Below, piece after piece: positions 50,785 to 59,781 of a stretch of 64,000 bases of DNA. Source of the stretch: Fusobacterium sp. (GTDB lineage Bacteria; Fusobacteriota; Fusobacteriia; Fusobacteriales; Fusobacteriaceae); assembly GCF_032477075.1 (NCBI RefSeq), contig NZ_JAWDXO010000008.1, positions 27,864-91,863 of the forward strand, in the 5' to 3' direction. Position 1 is the first letter of the stretch; each line of letters opens with the position of its first letter. Below the pieces are notes generated by a model. It saw only the letters and a list, made by a program, of their open reading frames with translations, was not told where the DNA came from and searched no databases. The position numbers and the translations under genes are program-made.

Positions 50785-52287
50785 TTAGTTAAAGTTTTTT
50801 TTGAAAGCATTTATAGCTTCTCCCAATTTTGTTTCCATCTCTTTGCTTAAAGCTTTTTTCTCTTTTATCTCAGCCAAAATATCTGTAGTATTTCTAAGCT
50901 CTGTTAAAAGTTCTTCTTCAAATCTTCTTACTTTATCCACATCTATTGAATCAAGGTATCCATTAATTACAGTAAAGAATGCAACTACTTGTTCTTCAAC
51001 TGGGAAAGGTTTATATTGTGGTTGTTTTAAAACCTCCATAATTCTGTTTCCTCTTTCCAATTGAGCCTTTGTAGATTTATCAAGGTCTGATCCAAATTGT
51101 GCAAATGTCAATAATTCTGTATATTGAGCTAATTCAAGTTTTACTTTAGAAGCAACCTGTTTCATCGCTTTTATTTGTGCAGAACCTCCAACTCTTGATA
51201 CAGATATACCAGCATTTATAGCAGGTCTGAAACCAGAGTTAAATAACTGAGAGTCTAGAAATATCTGCCCATCAGTAATAGAAATTACATTTGTAGGAAT
51301 GTATGCTGATACATCTCCTGCTTGTGTTTCTATTATAGGAAGGGCTGTTATAGATCCCCCTCCTAATTTATCAGATAATTTAGCTGCTCTTTCAAGTAAT
51401 CTTGAATGAAGATAAAATACATCTCCAGGGTAAGCTTCTCTTCCAGGTGGTCTTTTAAGCAATAGCGACATTTCTCTGTATGCTACTGCATGTTTTGATA
51501 AATCATCATATACTATAAGCACATGCTCCCCTTTATCTAAGAAATATTCTCCCATAGATACCCCTGAATATGGGGCCATATATTGTAATGGAGCTGCTTC
51601 TGATGCTGTAGCTGCAACTATAGTTGTATATTCCATAGCTCCTGCATCTTCCAGTTTTTTATATATTTGAGCAACAGTAGATCTTTTTTGTCCAATTGCA
51701 ACATAAATACACTTTACTCCTGTTCCTTTTTGATTAAGGATAGCATCAATAGCAATAGCTGTTTTTCCTGTCTGTCTGTCTCCAATTATAAGTTCTCTTT
51801 GTCCTCTACCAATAGGTACCATTCCATCAATAGATTTAATCCCTGTTTGTAATGGTTCAAATACTGGTTTTCTAGAGATAATACCTGATGCTTTTCTTTC
51901 TATTTCCATGTATTTTTCAGCTTTAATTTCACCTTTTCCATCAATTGGTTCTCCTAGAGCATTTACTACCCTTCCTAACAGAGATTCTCCAGCTGGAACA
52001 GATACAACTCTTCCTGTTGCCCTTACTTCATCTCCTTCTTTTATCAGAGAGAAGTTTCCAAGTATAACTGCTCCTACATTATCTTCTTCAAGGTTCAATG
52101 CCATTCCCATAACTCCATGAGGAAATTCCAACAATTCCCCTGACATTGCACTGCTCAATCCATAAACTCTGGCTATACCATCTCCTACTTCCAGAACAGA
52201 ACCTGAAGTTTTTATATCAAGACTTTTCTTATAGTTCTCAATTTCATTTTTGATTATGCTGCTTACTTCTTCTGGTCTAATTTTCAA
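50785..52287 (-). CDS. atpA: F-type ATP synthase alpha subunit
   Basis: 500 residues. Walker A GDRQTGKTA (about 169-177) and VAIGQKRSTVAQIYKKLEDAGA identify the non-catalytic nucleotide-binding subunit. The start is TTG at 52287, not the ATG at 52311: AGGAGGTG stands 7 bases upstream of the TTG, and the protein then begins LKIRPEEVSSIIKNEIENYK as in other alpha subunits. The eight codons further upstream merely read through the ribosome site. Confidence 0.95.
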   Translation of the reverse strand: MKIRPEEVSSIIKNEIENYKKSLDIKTSGSVLEVGDGIARVYGLSSAMSGELLEFPHGVMGMALNLEEDNVGAVILGNFSLIKEGDEVRATGRVVSVPAGESLLGRVVNALGEPIDGKGEIKAEKYMEIERKASGIISRKPVFEPLQTGIKSIDGMVPIGRGQRELIIGDRQTGKTAIAIDAILNQKGTGVKCIYVAIGQKRSTVAQIYKKLEDAGAMEYTTIVAATASEAAPLQYMAPYSGVSMGEYFLDKGEHVLIVYDDLSKHAVAYREMSLLLKRPPGREAYPGDVFYLHSRLLERAAKLSDKLGGGSITALPIIETQAGDVSAYIPTNVISITDGQIFLDSQLFNSGFRPAINAGISVSRVGGSAQIKAMKQVASKVKLELAQYTELLTFAQFGSDLDKSTKAQLERGNRIMEVLKQPQYKPFPVEEQVVAFFTVINGYLDSIDVDKVRRFEEELLTELRNTTDILAEIKEKKALSKEMETKLGEAINAFKKNFN

Positions 52288-52317
52288 CTGATTACACCTC
52301 CTGCTTTCCAAGCCTTT

Positions 52318-52842
52318 CTATTTTTTTCTTAGGAAATTCAACTCTTTACGTATAGACCCATCAGTTACCTGATCTCCTATTTTGATAATACCCCCACCTA
52401 TGATGGATTTATCTATCTTTATATCAAGGTTGATTTTTTTCTCAGTTTTTTTCATTAATTTTTCTATTAATTTTTTCTTTTGTAGCTCACTTGGTTCAAC
52501 AGCAAAGGTTGCCTCAACATCAAGTATCTGATTTTTTTCATAGTATATTTTCAGATATTCTGCCACAATATTTCTTATATTCACTATTCTTTTTTTATCA
52601 AGAATATAAAATATTATATTTAAAATACCCTCATCAGAATCTTTAAAAATAGAACTTAAAACTTTTTTCTTTTCATCTTCTTCAATAAGAGGATGTGTAA
52701 TAAAAGTTTTAAATTCACCATCATTTTTATATAATTCCATAAGATCGTTTAATTTTTCATAAATAGGTTTTACTTTGTCAGTAGATTCAGCGATTTCATA
52801 GATAGCTTCAGCATATCTTCTTCCTACTTGATTTTCTATCAT
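52318..52842 (-). CDS. atpH: F-type ATP synthase delta subunit
   Basis: 174 residues: N-terminal six-helix domain (QVGRRYAEAIYEIAESTDKVKPIYEKLNDLMELYKND...FKTFITHPLIEEDEKKKVL) and C-terminal part with IGGGIIKIGDQVTDGSIRKELNFLRKK. It connects the peripheral stalk to alpha3beta3. The start overlaps atpF by 4 bases. Confidence 0.93.
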   Translation of the reverse strand: MIENQVGRRYAEAIYEIAESTDKVKPIYEKLNDLMELYKNDGEFKTFITHPLIEEDEKKKVLSSIFKDSDEGILNIIFYILDKKRIVNIRNIVAEYLKIYYEKNQILDVEATFAVEPSELQKKKLIEKLMKKTEKKINLDIKIDKSIIGGGIIKIGDQVTDGSIRKELNFLRKK

Positions 52843-53345
52843 CTTTCTTCCCCTACCTCTTCTATAAACTCATCTATTAAGGTAGACCCAAGTTTAGGAT
52901 TTATTTTTTGTTCAATCAGTTTTTCAGCCAATCTCACAGCTAAATCTTTTACCTCATCTTGAAGTTCTTTTCTTACATCTGACTTCATTTTAACAGCTTC
53001 AAGTTCAGCATTTTTTACAATCTTATCTCTTTGATCTTTAGCTTCACTTAAGATATTTTCTCTTCTTTCATCTGCTTTATGTTCAGCTGTTTTTAATATT
53101 TCATTTGCTTGAAATTTAGCTTTTTTGAGTATTTCTTCAGCTTCTTTTTGAAGTTTCATTGCTGCTTCTTTATTTGCATTAGCTTCATTTAAATCGCTTG
53201 TTATTTTTGATTTTCTTGTCTCAAGCATTTTTCCTAAAGGTTTCTTAAAATATTTATTAAATACAAAGACAAGTATAAAAAAGTTGATTATCTGCCAGAA
53301 CATATTGACATCTATCGATACTACTGGCATAATTGTTGTCGCCAA
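52839..53345 (-). CDS. atpF: F-type ATP synthase b subunit
   Basis: 168 residues: one membrane span at the N-terminus (MFWQIINFFILVFVFNKYF), then a long charged helix (ETRKSKITSDLNEANANKEAAMKLQKEAEEILKKAKFQANEI...), the dimerising peripheral stalk. TTG start with AGGAGG 8 bases upstream; an ATG five codons later is the alternative. Confidence 0.93.
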   Translation of the reverse strand: MATTIMPVVSIDVNMFWQIINFFILVFVFNKYFKKPLGKMLETRKSKITSDLNEANANKEAAMKLQKEAEEILKKAKFQANEILKTAEHKADERRENILSEAKDQRDKIVKNAELEAVKMKSDVRKELQDEVKDLAVRLAEKLIEQKINPKLGSTLIDEFIEEVGEER

Positions 53346-53398
53346 ATTTTCTACCTCCTTTCCAGATGATGATAAATTCCTCTTTTACTTTAAAGAAA

Positions 53399-53671
53399 TT
53401 ATCCTAACATTCCTATGAAAGGGTTAGCATATAATAATATCAAAGCTATAACTAGAGAGTAAATACCTGTTGATTCTGCAACTGCTTGTCCTAGTATCAT
53501 TGTAGAGATAATATTTCCTTTTGCTTCTGGCTGTCTAGCTACTGCTTCTACTGCTTTACCTGCTGCATAACCTTCTCCGATTCCTGGTCCTAATCCAGCT
53601 ATCATTGCACAACCTGCTCCAATTGCTGATGCTGCCAATACTATAGTTTTTGCTAATAACATTTCATTCAT
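53399..53671 (-). CDS. atpE: Na+-type F-ATPase c subunit with two carboxylates
   Basis: 90 residues: two helices with a polar loop ARQPEAKG. The ion site is in helix 2, GQAVAESTGIYS, with Glu66, Ser67, Thr68 and Tyr71 as in Na+ c subunits. In Ilyobacter and Propionigenium the helix-1 ligand is Gln32 in GVGQGYAAG; here it is Glu33 in GIGEGYAAG. So two carboxylates face the ion, as described for Fusobacterium nucleatum. It forms the rotor ring in the membrane. AGGAGG precedes the ATG at normal distance. Confidence 0.97.
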   Translation of the reverse strand: MNEMLLAKTIVLAASAIGAGCAMIAGLGPGIGEGYAAGKAVEAVARQPEAKGNIISTMILGQAVAESTGIYSLVIALILLYANPFIGMLG

Positions 53672-53705
53672 AATTTTATTACCTCCTAAAATTCTATTAT
53701 TTTAT

Positions 53706-54512
53706 CTAATCTGTATACTCTGTATCTCCTAAAGAGCTTTGAATATATACCATACTCAACATGATAAATACAAAACTTTGTACTAATCCCATAAACAAAT
53801 CAAAGTACAAGTGTAAAGGGGCTGGAACTATTGCTGGTGCTGCCATATATAGAAGCCCCATAATAACTCCTCCTGCAAACATATTTCCAAAAAGTCTGAC
53901 AGATATGTTTACTGGTTTAGCAAACTCTCCAACTATGTTTAAAGGAAGCATAACTGGTATTGGCTCAGCAAATCCTTTCAAATATCCTCCTAAGCCGTTT
54001 GTTGATATATTTGCTTTTAGAAAAGCAAATGTTGTAAGTAATGCCAATCCCACTGTAGTATTCAAATCAGCTGTTGGTGATCTAAAAGCTGGCGCTAACT
54101 GAAACACTCCATTTTCCATAGAATACCATGGTATAGGAAAAAATGTTACTATGTTAGATGTGAATATAAATAAAAAAAGCGTCGATATGTAGGAAAAATA
54201 TTTCTTCTTCCATGATCCCATCATCTGGCCAATTATGCCATCTAGAAAGTCATATATACTTTCAAGCATTATTTGAGCCTTCCCTGGTATCATTTCCAGT
54301 CTTTTAGTTCCCAGTTTAAATAAAATAAATAGTGCCAAAATGATAAACCAAGTGGTCACAACTGTTATTGTTACTGGCAACCCATATCCTCCATTGGCCA
54401 TTTCCATTGCAAATGGCATCTTATGAAGAAATTCAGGAAGAGGGAGAAAAAATACAATTTTTGGTCCTTCCACCAAAGGGGGTGTTACGAACTCTATTGC
54501 TCCTAATCTCAT
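53706..54512 (-). CDS. atpB: F-type ATP synthase a subunit
   Basis: 268 residues with about six spans. The essential Arg is in VNISVRLFGNMFAGGV, and FLKANISTNGLGGYLKGFAEPIPVMLPLNIVGEFAKP leads to it. It carries the ion half-channels facing the c ring and matches the Na+-type enzymes of the Propionigenium/Ilyobacter/Fusobacterium lineage. It precedes atpE with 34 bases between. Confidence 0.96.
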   Translation of the reverse strand: MRLGAIEFVTPPLVEGPKIVFFLPLPEFLHKMPFAMEMANGGYGLPVTITVVTTWFIILALFILFKLGTKRLEMIPGKAQIMLESIYDFLDGIIGQMMGSWKKKYFSYISTLFLFIFTSNIVTFFPIPWYSMENGVFQLAPAFRSPTADLNTTVGLALLTTFAFLKANISTNGLGGYLKGFAEPIPVMLPLNIVGEFAKPVNISVRLFGNMFAGGVIMGLLYMAAPAIVPAPLHLYFDLFMGLVQSFVFIMLSMVYIQSSLGDTEYTD

Positions 54513-54537
54513 CTGTTAAAACCCTCCTTTCATTGTG

Positions 54538-54915
54538 TCATCTTAGATATTTATCTCTAAGCTTCAATATATTTTCAGAAAGAATTATCAAAAGTATATT
54601 TGCTTTTACATTTAATAACCCTATTGCTGAACCTAATAACATTGGCAGTCCAAAAAAATGAGCCATAATTCCAAGATATACCCCATAAATAGTGTATCTC
54701 TTTAAATAACCTATAAAGCCCCTTTTTCTTGAAATATTTTCAGATGCAGCTATGGATTTTATATCAAGACAAAGTAAATAGAATAGAAAAATAGACATCA
54801 CACTACCTGAAAACATTCCCAGATAGACATATTCACTTTTCACTAATATTCCATATATAAGAATGATAATTGCTGTAACTGCTGCTCTTTTAAAAATTTT
54901 TTTTATATCATTCAT
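54538..54915 (-). CDS. atpI: ATP synthase subunit I-like membrane protein
   Basis: 125 residues with four spans (about 10-27, 31-48, 75-95 and 97-115). It lies between the first operon gene and atpB, where UncI/AtpI proteins are found in Ilyobacter and other Na+ F-ATPase operons. AtpI helps assemble the c ring. The assignment is by position and topology, since these proteins are poorly conserved. Confidence 0.75.
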   Translation of the reverse strand: MNDIKKIFKRAAVTAIIILIYGILVKSEYVYLGMFSGSVMSIFLFYLLCLDIKSIAASENISRKRGFIGYLKRYTIYGVYLGIMAHFFGLPMLLGSAIGLLNVKANILLIILSENILKLRDKYLR

Positions 54916-54928
54916 TCCATCACCTTTT

Positions 54929-55138
54929 CTACTTTTTCATTATCAGCTTATATGCATTGTAAAAGCCGCTGGCTATACCTATTAAAAGCAATAGAATAAA
55001 TAATATTGTGCTTTTAAAAAAATATTTCTCAATCATTTTATATATAAATACATAAAGTAGGATATTCCCAGCTATTAAAAAGCCAAGATACCCTAACAAT
55101 GAGAAATTCTTAATTAATTCTTTAGTTATCCATTTCAT
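54929..55138 (-). CDS. AtpZ/AtpI-like two-span protein
   Basis: 69 residues with two membrane spans (LGYLGFLIAGNILLYVFIYKM and ILFILLLLIGIASGFYNAYKL), the form of AtpZ-like proteins that start atp operons in many bacteria. The start is set at the ATG 55138, where GGAG lies 8 bases upstream; the frame could extend to 55183, but that would cover the promoter. First gene of the atp operon. Confidence 0.7.
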   Translation of the reverse strand: MKWITKELIKNFSLLGYLGFLIAGNILLYVFIYKMIEKYFFKSTILFILLLLIGIASGFYNAYKLIMKK

Positions 55139-55164
55139 GAATGATTCTCCATCTATACTGTATA

Positions 55165-55193
55165 ATTTTATAATGTTTATCATTTTTAGTCAA
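55165..55193 (-). promoter_or_regulatory. Promoter of the atp operon
   Basis: On the minus strand TTGACT (55188-55193), 17 bases, TAAAAT (55165-55170), about 27 bases upstream of the first gene. Confidence 0.7.
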
Positions 55194-55244
55194 TGCTTTA
55201 TTTCTATTCTGGAAATAAATTGTCATTTATTTATCATTTTGATA

Positions 55245-55952
55245 TTATCTTTTTACCAAATAGACATTTCGTCTCCCTGCAATCTTATCATTTATCATAA
55301 TTCTAATTAACTTTAGCCCAGATGCCTTTATTGAATCTTCAATTTCTTTTTCTGTAAATATCATTTTACTATAACTTTCAGTTACTTTATCAAAAGCTCC
55401 TTTAGCATTCTTTACAAAATATGTAGCATCAATATAGTCTATTCCATCTTCTATTTCATGTTCCCATATACAAGTCAAATCTTTTCTGTTATCAACAAAA
55501 ATATCATTTGGAAACATCATATTCATAAAATCTCTGTCTACTACATCAAAAATATATACCCCTTCATTTTTTAAAGAATTTTTTACACTTATAAAATGAC
55601 TTGTAAGCTCTTCAGTAGATAAGATATGATTTACTGTATCAAAAAGAGCTACCATTATATCATATTGAAATCCTGTATTAAAATCTACCATATCTCCAAG
55701 AAATAATCTGACTTCTCTGTGCTTCAGCTTTCTATCTGCTATCTTGAGCATTCCTTCAGATAGGTCTAATCCATGACAATTATAATTCTTTGTCATTCTT
55801 AAAAGAAGTTCTCCAGTTCCACACCCAATATCCAACAAATCTTTTCCATTGGGTTTTCCCTCTGCTATAAGACTCTCTACCACCTTTTCCCATGCTCCAT
55901 AATCTGAATATTCCATAAATTTATCATAAATTTTTGAAAAATATTTATACAT
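55245..55952 (-). CDS. Class I SAM-dependent methyltransferase
   Basis: 235 residues. SAM loop LLDIGCGTGELLLRM (about 39-53), motif II acidic GLDLSEGMLKIADRK and the later LFLGDMVDF. It belongs to the small Methyltransf_25-type group with a C-terminal Tyr-rich part. Substrate unknown. It starts 16 bases after glmM and ends just before the atp promoter. Confidence 0.85.
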   Translation of the reverse strand: MYKYFSKIYDKFMEYSDYGAWEKVVESLIAEGKPNGKDLLDIGCGTGELLLRMTKNYNCHGLDLSEGMLKIADRKLKHREVRLFLGDMVDFNTGFQYDIMVALFDTVNHILSTEELTSHFISVKNSLKNEGVYIFDVVDRDFMNMMFPNDIFVDNRKDLTCIWEHEIEDGIDYIDATYFVKNAKGAFDKVTESYSKMIFTEKEIEDSIKASGLKLIRIMINDKIAGRRNVYLVKR

Positions 55953-55968
55953 AATATATTCACCTTGT

Positions 55969-57324
55969 TTAAGCCAATTCTTTTTTTACTATTTCAGCAA
56001 TTTCATTAACTACTTTTTCCACCACAGACATCTCTTTTCCCTCTACCATTACTCTTACTAATGGTTCAGTTCCAGATGTTCTTACCAATACTCTTCCCAG
56101 TCCTTCCATCTCTTTTTCTTTCACAGCTATAAAATCTGTTATATTTTTATTTTGGTTCCAGATATTTTTCTTTTTATTATCTACAGTTACATTTATAAGC
56201 TTTTGAGGCCAATCCTTTATATCTTTTATCATTTCATCAATATATTTGTTTTCATCTCTCAGTGCTTCAACCAACTTTAGTGACGTGAGTATTCCATCTC
56301 CTGTAGTTGCATGTTCTAAAAGTATAATATGACCTGATTGTTCTCCTCCAATAGCTGCTTCACTTGCTATCATTTTTTCAAGCACATATCTATCTCCTAC
56401 ATTTGCTCTCAATAGTTCTATTCCATTTTCTTTCAAATAATTTTCAAGTCCCATATTGCTCATTACTGTTGTAACTACTTTATTTCCTTTTAAATCTCCT
56501 TTTTTCTTCATAAGAAGAGCTAAAACAGCTATTATTTTATCTCCATCAACTATGTTCCCATTTCTATCAACAGCCATAAGTCTATCAGCATCTCCATCAT
56601 ATGCAAGTCCAAGATCCGCTTCATAGCCAATTACTACTTTTGCAAGTATTTCTGGATGTGTTGAACCACATTTTACATTGATATTTCTTCCATTAGGTGC
56701 ATCATTTATTACTACAACCTCTGCTCCCAATGCTAAAAATACATCCCTTGCTATTCTATAAGCTGATCCATTAGCTGTATCAACTATTATTTTCATTCCA
56801 GAAAAATCACCTTTTACACATGAAAGAAGATGATCTCTGTATAAAAAATATTCATCTTCAGCATATTTGAACCTTCCTACTTCATCTCCTGCTATGGCAT
56901 TTTTAGTTATTTCAACATAATTATCCATCAATCTTTCAATTTCTGCTTCTGTTTCATCAGGGAGTTTATATCCATTTGAACCAAATACTTTAAGTCCATT
57001 ATCTTTTGCTGGATTATGAGAAGCTGATATCATTATTCCTGCATCTGCTCCCTTAGTTTTAGTTATATGGGCTACTGCTGGTGTAGATATAACCCCTACA
57101 AAGTCTATATCTACTCCCATAGAATTCAATCCTGCTGTAAGAGCTGATCTTAACATATATCCTGACCTTCTCGTATCACTTCCCATTATAACTTTTATTT
57201 TTCCATTACTTTTTTTCTGCTTAAGATAATATCCCAGTGCATAACCTAATCTGAGTGCTATATCTACTGTAAGATCTCTGTTTGCTTCTCCTCTGATACC
57301 GTCTGTTCCAAAATATTTTCTCAT
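55969..57324 (-). CDS. glmM: Phosphoglucosamine mutase
   Basis: 451 residues. The phospho-serine is Ser102 in MISASHNPAKDNG, the metal loop is DGDADR, and the C-terminal phosphate-binding loop is RTSGTEPLVRVM. GlmM interconverts glucosamine-6- and -1-phosphate, the precursor of UDP-GlcNAc for peptidoglycan and LPS. FGTDGIRG at the N-terminus is the family hallmark. The start overlaps the upstream gene by 4 bases (ATGA). Confidence 0.97.
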   Translation of the reverse strand: MRKYFGTDGIRGEANRDLTVDIALRLGYALGYYLKQKKSNGKIKVIMGSDTRRSGYMLRSALTAGLNSMGVDIDFVGVISTPAVAHITKTKGADAGIMISASHNPAKDNGLKVFGSNGYKLPDETEAEIERLMDNYVEITKNAIAGDEVGRFKYAEDEYFLYRDHLLSCVKGDFSGMKIIVDTANGSAYRIARDVFLALGAEVVVINDAPNGRNINVKCGSTHPEILAKVVIGYEADLGLAYDGDADRLMAVDRNGNIVDGDKIIAVLALLMKKKGDLKGNKVVTTVMSNMGLENYLKENGIELLRANVGDRYVLEKMIASEAAIGGEQSGHIILLEHATTGDGILTSLKLVEALRDENKYIDEMIKDIKDWPQKLINVTVDNKKKNIWNQNKNITDFIAVKEKEMEGLGRVLVRTSGTEPLVRVMVEGKEMSVVEKVVNEIAEIVKKELA

Positions 57325-57836
57325 AATTCATTACCTCTTCTTAAATTTAATTTTTCTCCAATAAAACCTGTTATAATTCCTGCCACTACACCTATAGCCA
57401 AAAAGCCCCATACAAACATCATTATAGATTTTGAATATAGGGTGATATTTCTAAAAATAAGAAAATATACAACTATAAGTTGAATCAGATTGTGAAGAAA
57501 GGCAGAAAGAGAACTGATTGCTAAAAGAGAAAGGTATTTCCTAAATTTATAAAGCCCAACCATAAACAAAGTAGTTGCCCCTCCAGCTGATAAACTTATT
57601 ATAAAACCTGGGGTGAAAAGAGTTCCTAACATTAGAGCCTGAATAAGGATTCTAAGCAATACAACCTCAATCGCAAGCTTAGAATCAAATTTTTCAAGAG
57701 CTATTAATACAGCTATATTAGATAATCCTATTTTCATCCAAGGAAAAGGTTTTGGAATAAAGTTTTCTGCCAGAGAAAGATACAATGCAAGCAAAACTAA
57801 TGCTGTTAAATATATCTCTCGTCTGTTTTCCTTCAT
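57321..57836 (-). CDS. Gx transporter family membrane protein
   Basis: 171 residues, five spans, with PWMKIGLSNIAVLIALEKF and the GTLFTPGFIISLSAGGATTLFMVGLYKF segments of the Gx_transp (PF07456) family, once named heptaprenyl diphosphate synthase component I. Its fold is that of an ECF-like S component, and a lipid-precursor role is plausible. It is coupled to glmM (4-base overlap), which fits an envelope function. Confidence 0.85.
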   Translation of the reverse strand: MKENRREIYLTALVLLALYLSLAENFIPKPFPWMKIGLSNIAVLIALEKFDSKLAIEVVLLRILIQALMLGTLFTPGFIISLSAGGATTLFMVGLYKFRKYLSLLAISSLSAFLHNLIQLIVVYFLIFRNITLYSKSIMMFVWGFLAIGVVAGIITGFIGEKLNLRRGNEL

Positions 57837-57838
57837 TC

Positions 57839-59272
57839 CTATACCCTTAACACTGCTTTCATTCCAAGTTTATCACTATATCTTTCTAAGATTGGTTTTA
57901 CCTCTACATTTATAAACTCCTCTGTCTGTTCAGGGGCAAAACCTATAAAGTTCTTAGGAGATAAAATTTTCAGCAGTCTATCTTTATCTAAGTTAAAGTA
58001 TTTATCATTTAATATTCTTTCTATAAGATCATTTTCTTTACCTTCTATTTTTACCATTTTTCCCGCTTCCATAGAATGAACTCTTATTCTTTCATGAAGT
58101 TCTTGCCTATCTCCACCATTTTTTACACATTCCATTATGATATACTCTGTAGACATAAAAGGAAGTTCAGACGTTAAATGCTTCTCTATTATTTTTGGAT
58201 AAACTACTAATCCATCAAGAACATTTTTCCAAATTATCAATATAGCATCTATTGCAAGAAAAGCCTGTGGTAATGATAATCTCTTATTGGCTGAATCATC
58301 AAGAGTTCTTTCAAACCATTGAGTTGCTGCTGTCATAGCTGTACTTTGCTGAAGAGCTATTACAAATTTTGCAAGAGAAGATATTCTTTCACTTCTCATA
58401 GGATTTCTTTTATAAGCCATAGCTGATGACCCAATCTGACTCTTCTCAAATGGTTCTTCAACTTCTTTCAAATGCTGTAAAAGTCTTAAATCATTTGTAA
58501 ACTTATGGGCTGACTGAGCTATATTTGCAAGAAGATTCATAATTTCTGAATCAACTTTCCTATCATAAGTCTGTCCAGTAACAAGGAATCTTTTATCAAA
58601 TCCCATTTTCTCTGTTATTTTTTCATCCAAAGCTTTTACTTTAGAAAAATCATCATTAAACAATTCTTTAAAACTTGCCTGTGTTCCAGTAGTTCCTTTA
58701 ACACCTCTAAATCTTAAAGTTTTTTCTCTGAATTCAAGTTCTTCCAAGTCAAGAAGAAGACTCTGAAGCCATAGAGTAGCTCTTTTTCCTACAGTAGTCA
58801 ACTGAGCTGCCTGAAAATGAGTAAATCCTAACGTTGGAAGTTCCTTATATTCCATTGCAAATTTTGACATTTCAGATATTACATTTATAAGTTTAGTTTT
58901 AACTATATCCAATCCATCTTTTATCTGAATAAGATCTGTATTATCTCCAACAAAAGCACTTGTAGCACCAAGATGAATTATAGGCATTGCCTTTGGTGCC
59001 TGTGTTCCAAATGTATGTACATGTGCCATTACATCATGTCTAAATTCAGATTCTTTTTTTGCTGCAAGTTCATAATCAATATTATAAATATTAGCTTTCA
59101 TTTCTGCTATCTGTTCATCAGTTATATGAAGACCTAATTCTTTTTCAGATTCAGCTAAGGCTATCCACAGTTTTCTCCAAGTAGAGAATTTTTTATCAGG
59201 TGAAAAATTCTCAAGCATCTCCTTTGAACTATATCTTTCTGCTAAAGGGTTTGAATAAATATTCATATTCAT
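57839..59272 (-). CDS. purB: Adenylosuccinate lyase
   Basis: 477 residues of the fumarase/aspartase superfamily. The signature GSSAMAYKRNPMRSE (about 290) carries the catalytic Ser, with THFQAAQLTTVGKR holding the catalytic His. It cleaves SAICAR and adenylosuccinate in purine synthesis. The length equals the longer, eukaryote-like form. The start ATG is ambiguous by two codons (MNMNIYS), since no strong ribosome site stands nearby. Confidence 0.95.
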   Translation of the reverse strand: MNMNIYSNPLAERYSSKEMLENFSPDKKFSTWRKLWIALAESEKELGLHITDEQIAEMKANIYNIDYELAAKKESEFRHDVMAHVHTFGTQAPKAMPIIHLGATSAFVGDNTDLIQIKDGLDIVKTKLINVISEMSKFAMEYKELPTLGFTHFQAAQLTTVGKRATLWLQSLLLDLEELEFREKTLRFRGVKGTTGTQASFKELFNDDFSKVKALDEKITEKMGFDKRFLVTGQTYDRKVDSEIMNLLANIAQSAHKFTNDLRLLQHLKEVEEPFEKSQIGSSAMAYKRNPMRSERISSLAKFVIALQQSTAMTAATQWFERTLDDSANKRLSLPQAFLAIDAILIIWKNVLDGLVVYPKIIEKHLTSELPFMSTEYIIMECVKNGGDRQELHERIRVHSMEAGKMVKIEGKENDLIERILNDKYFNLDKDRLLKILSPKNFIGFAPEQTEEFINVEVKPILERYSDKLGMKAVLRV

Positions 59273-59349
59273 TTTTTATTTACCATCCTTTTTAGTATTT
59301 ATAGATTTTTATTGTCATTTTGATAATGTAAAACTATTTTATTCTATGA

Positions 59350-59772
59350 TCAATTTTTGACCATTATATAAGCTGTTTCCCCTGTATCAGTATAATAGTT
59401 TTTTCTAGTAGCTATCAGTTCAAAACCGCTTTTCTTGTAAAATTCTATAGCTCCCTTATTATTTTCTCTAACTTCAAGCATTATAGGTATCTGAGCAAGA
59501 GAAAAGATGTATTTTATCATTTTTTCCCCTATACCTTTTCTTCTATATTCTTTATTTACTGCTATTTTCATTATTTCCCATACATCAATAGTATCATAAA
59601 GTATTATATATCCTGCCACTTTTTCTTCAATTTTTGTGATAAAAAATCTATACCTTTCTATCTCTTTCATTTCTTCTAATTGCTTCATAGAAAAAGCTGT
59701 ATTAGCAAATATCTCTTTTTCTATCTCTGCTATTTCTAAAAGATTTTTTTTATCAATTAATTCTTCTACCAA
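59350..59772 (-). CDS. rimI: RimI-like ribosomal-protein S18 N-acetyltransferase
   Basis: 140 residues of the GNAT fold: NKEYRRKGIGEKMIKYIFSLA carries the acetyl-CoA loop RRKGIG, and MLEVRENNKGAIEFYKKSGFE follows. This is the RimI arrangement, which acetylates the N-terminus of protein S18. A less specific acetyltransferase cannot be excluded since the tsaB/tsaE neighbours often found with rimI are absent. It starts 9 bases behind lepB. Confidence 0.8.
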   Translation of the reverse strand: MVEELIDKKNLLEIAEIEKEIFANTAFSMKQLEEMKEIERYRFFITKIEEKVAGYIILYDTIDVWEIMKIAVNKEYRRKGIGEKMIKYIFSLAQIPIMLEVRENNKGAIEFYKKSGFELIATRKNYYTDTGETAYIMVKN

Positions 59773-59781
59773 TTTTTACTC

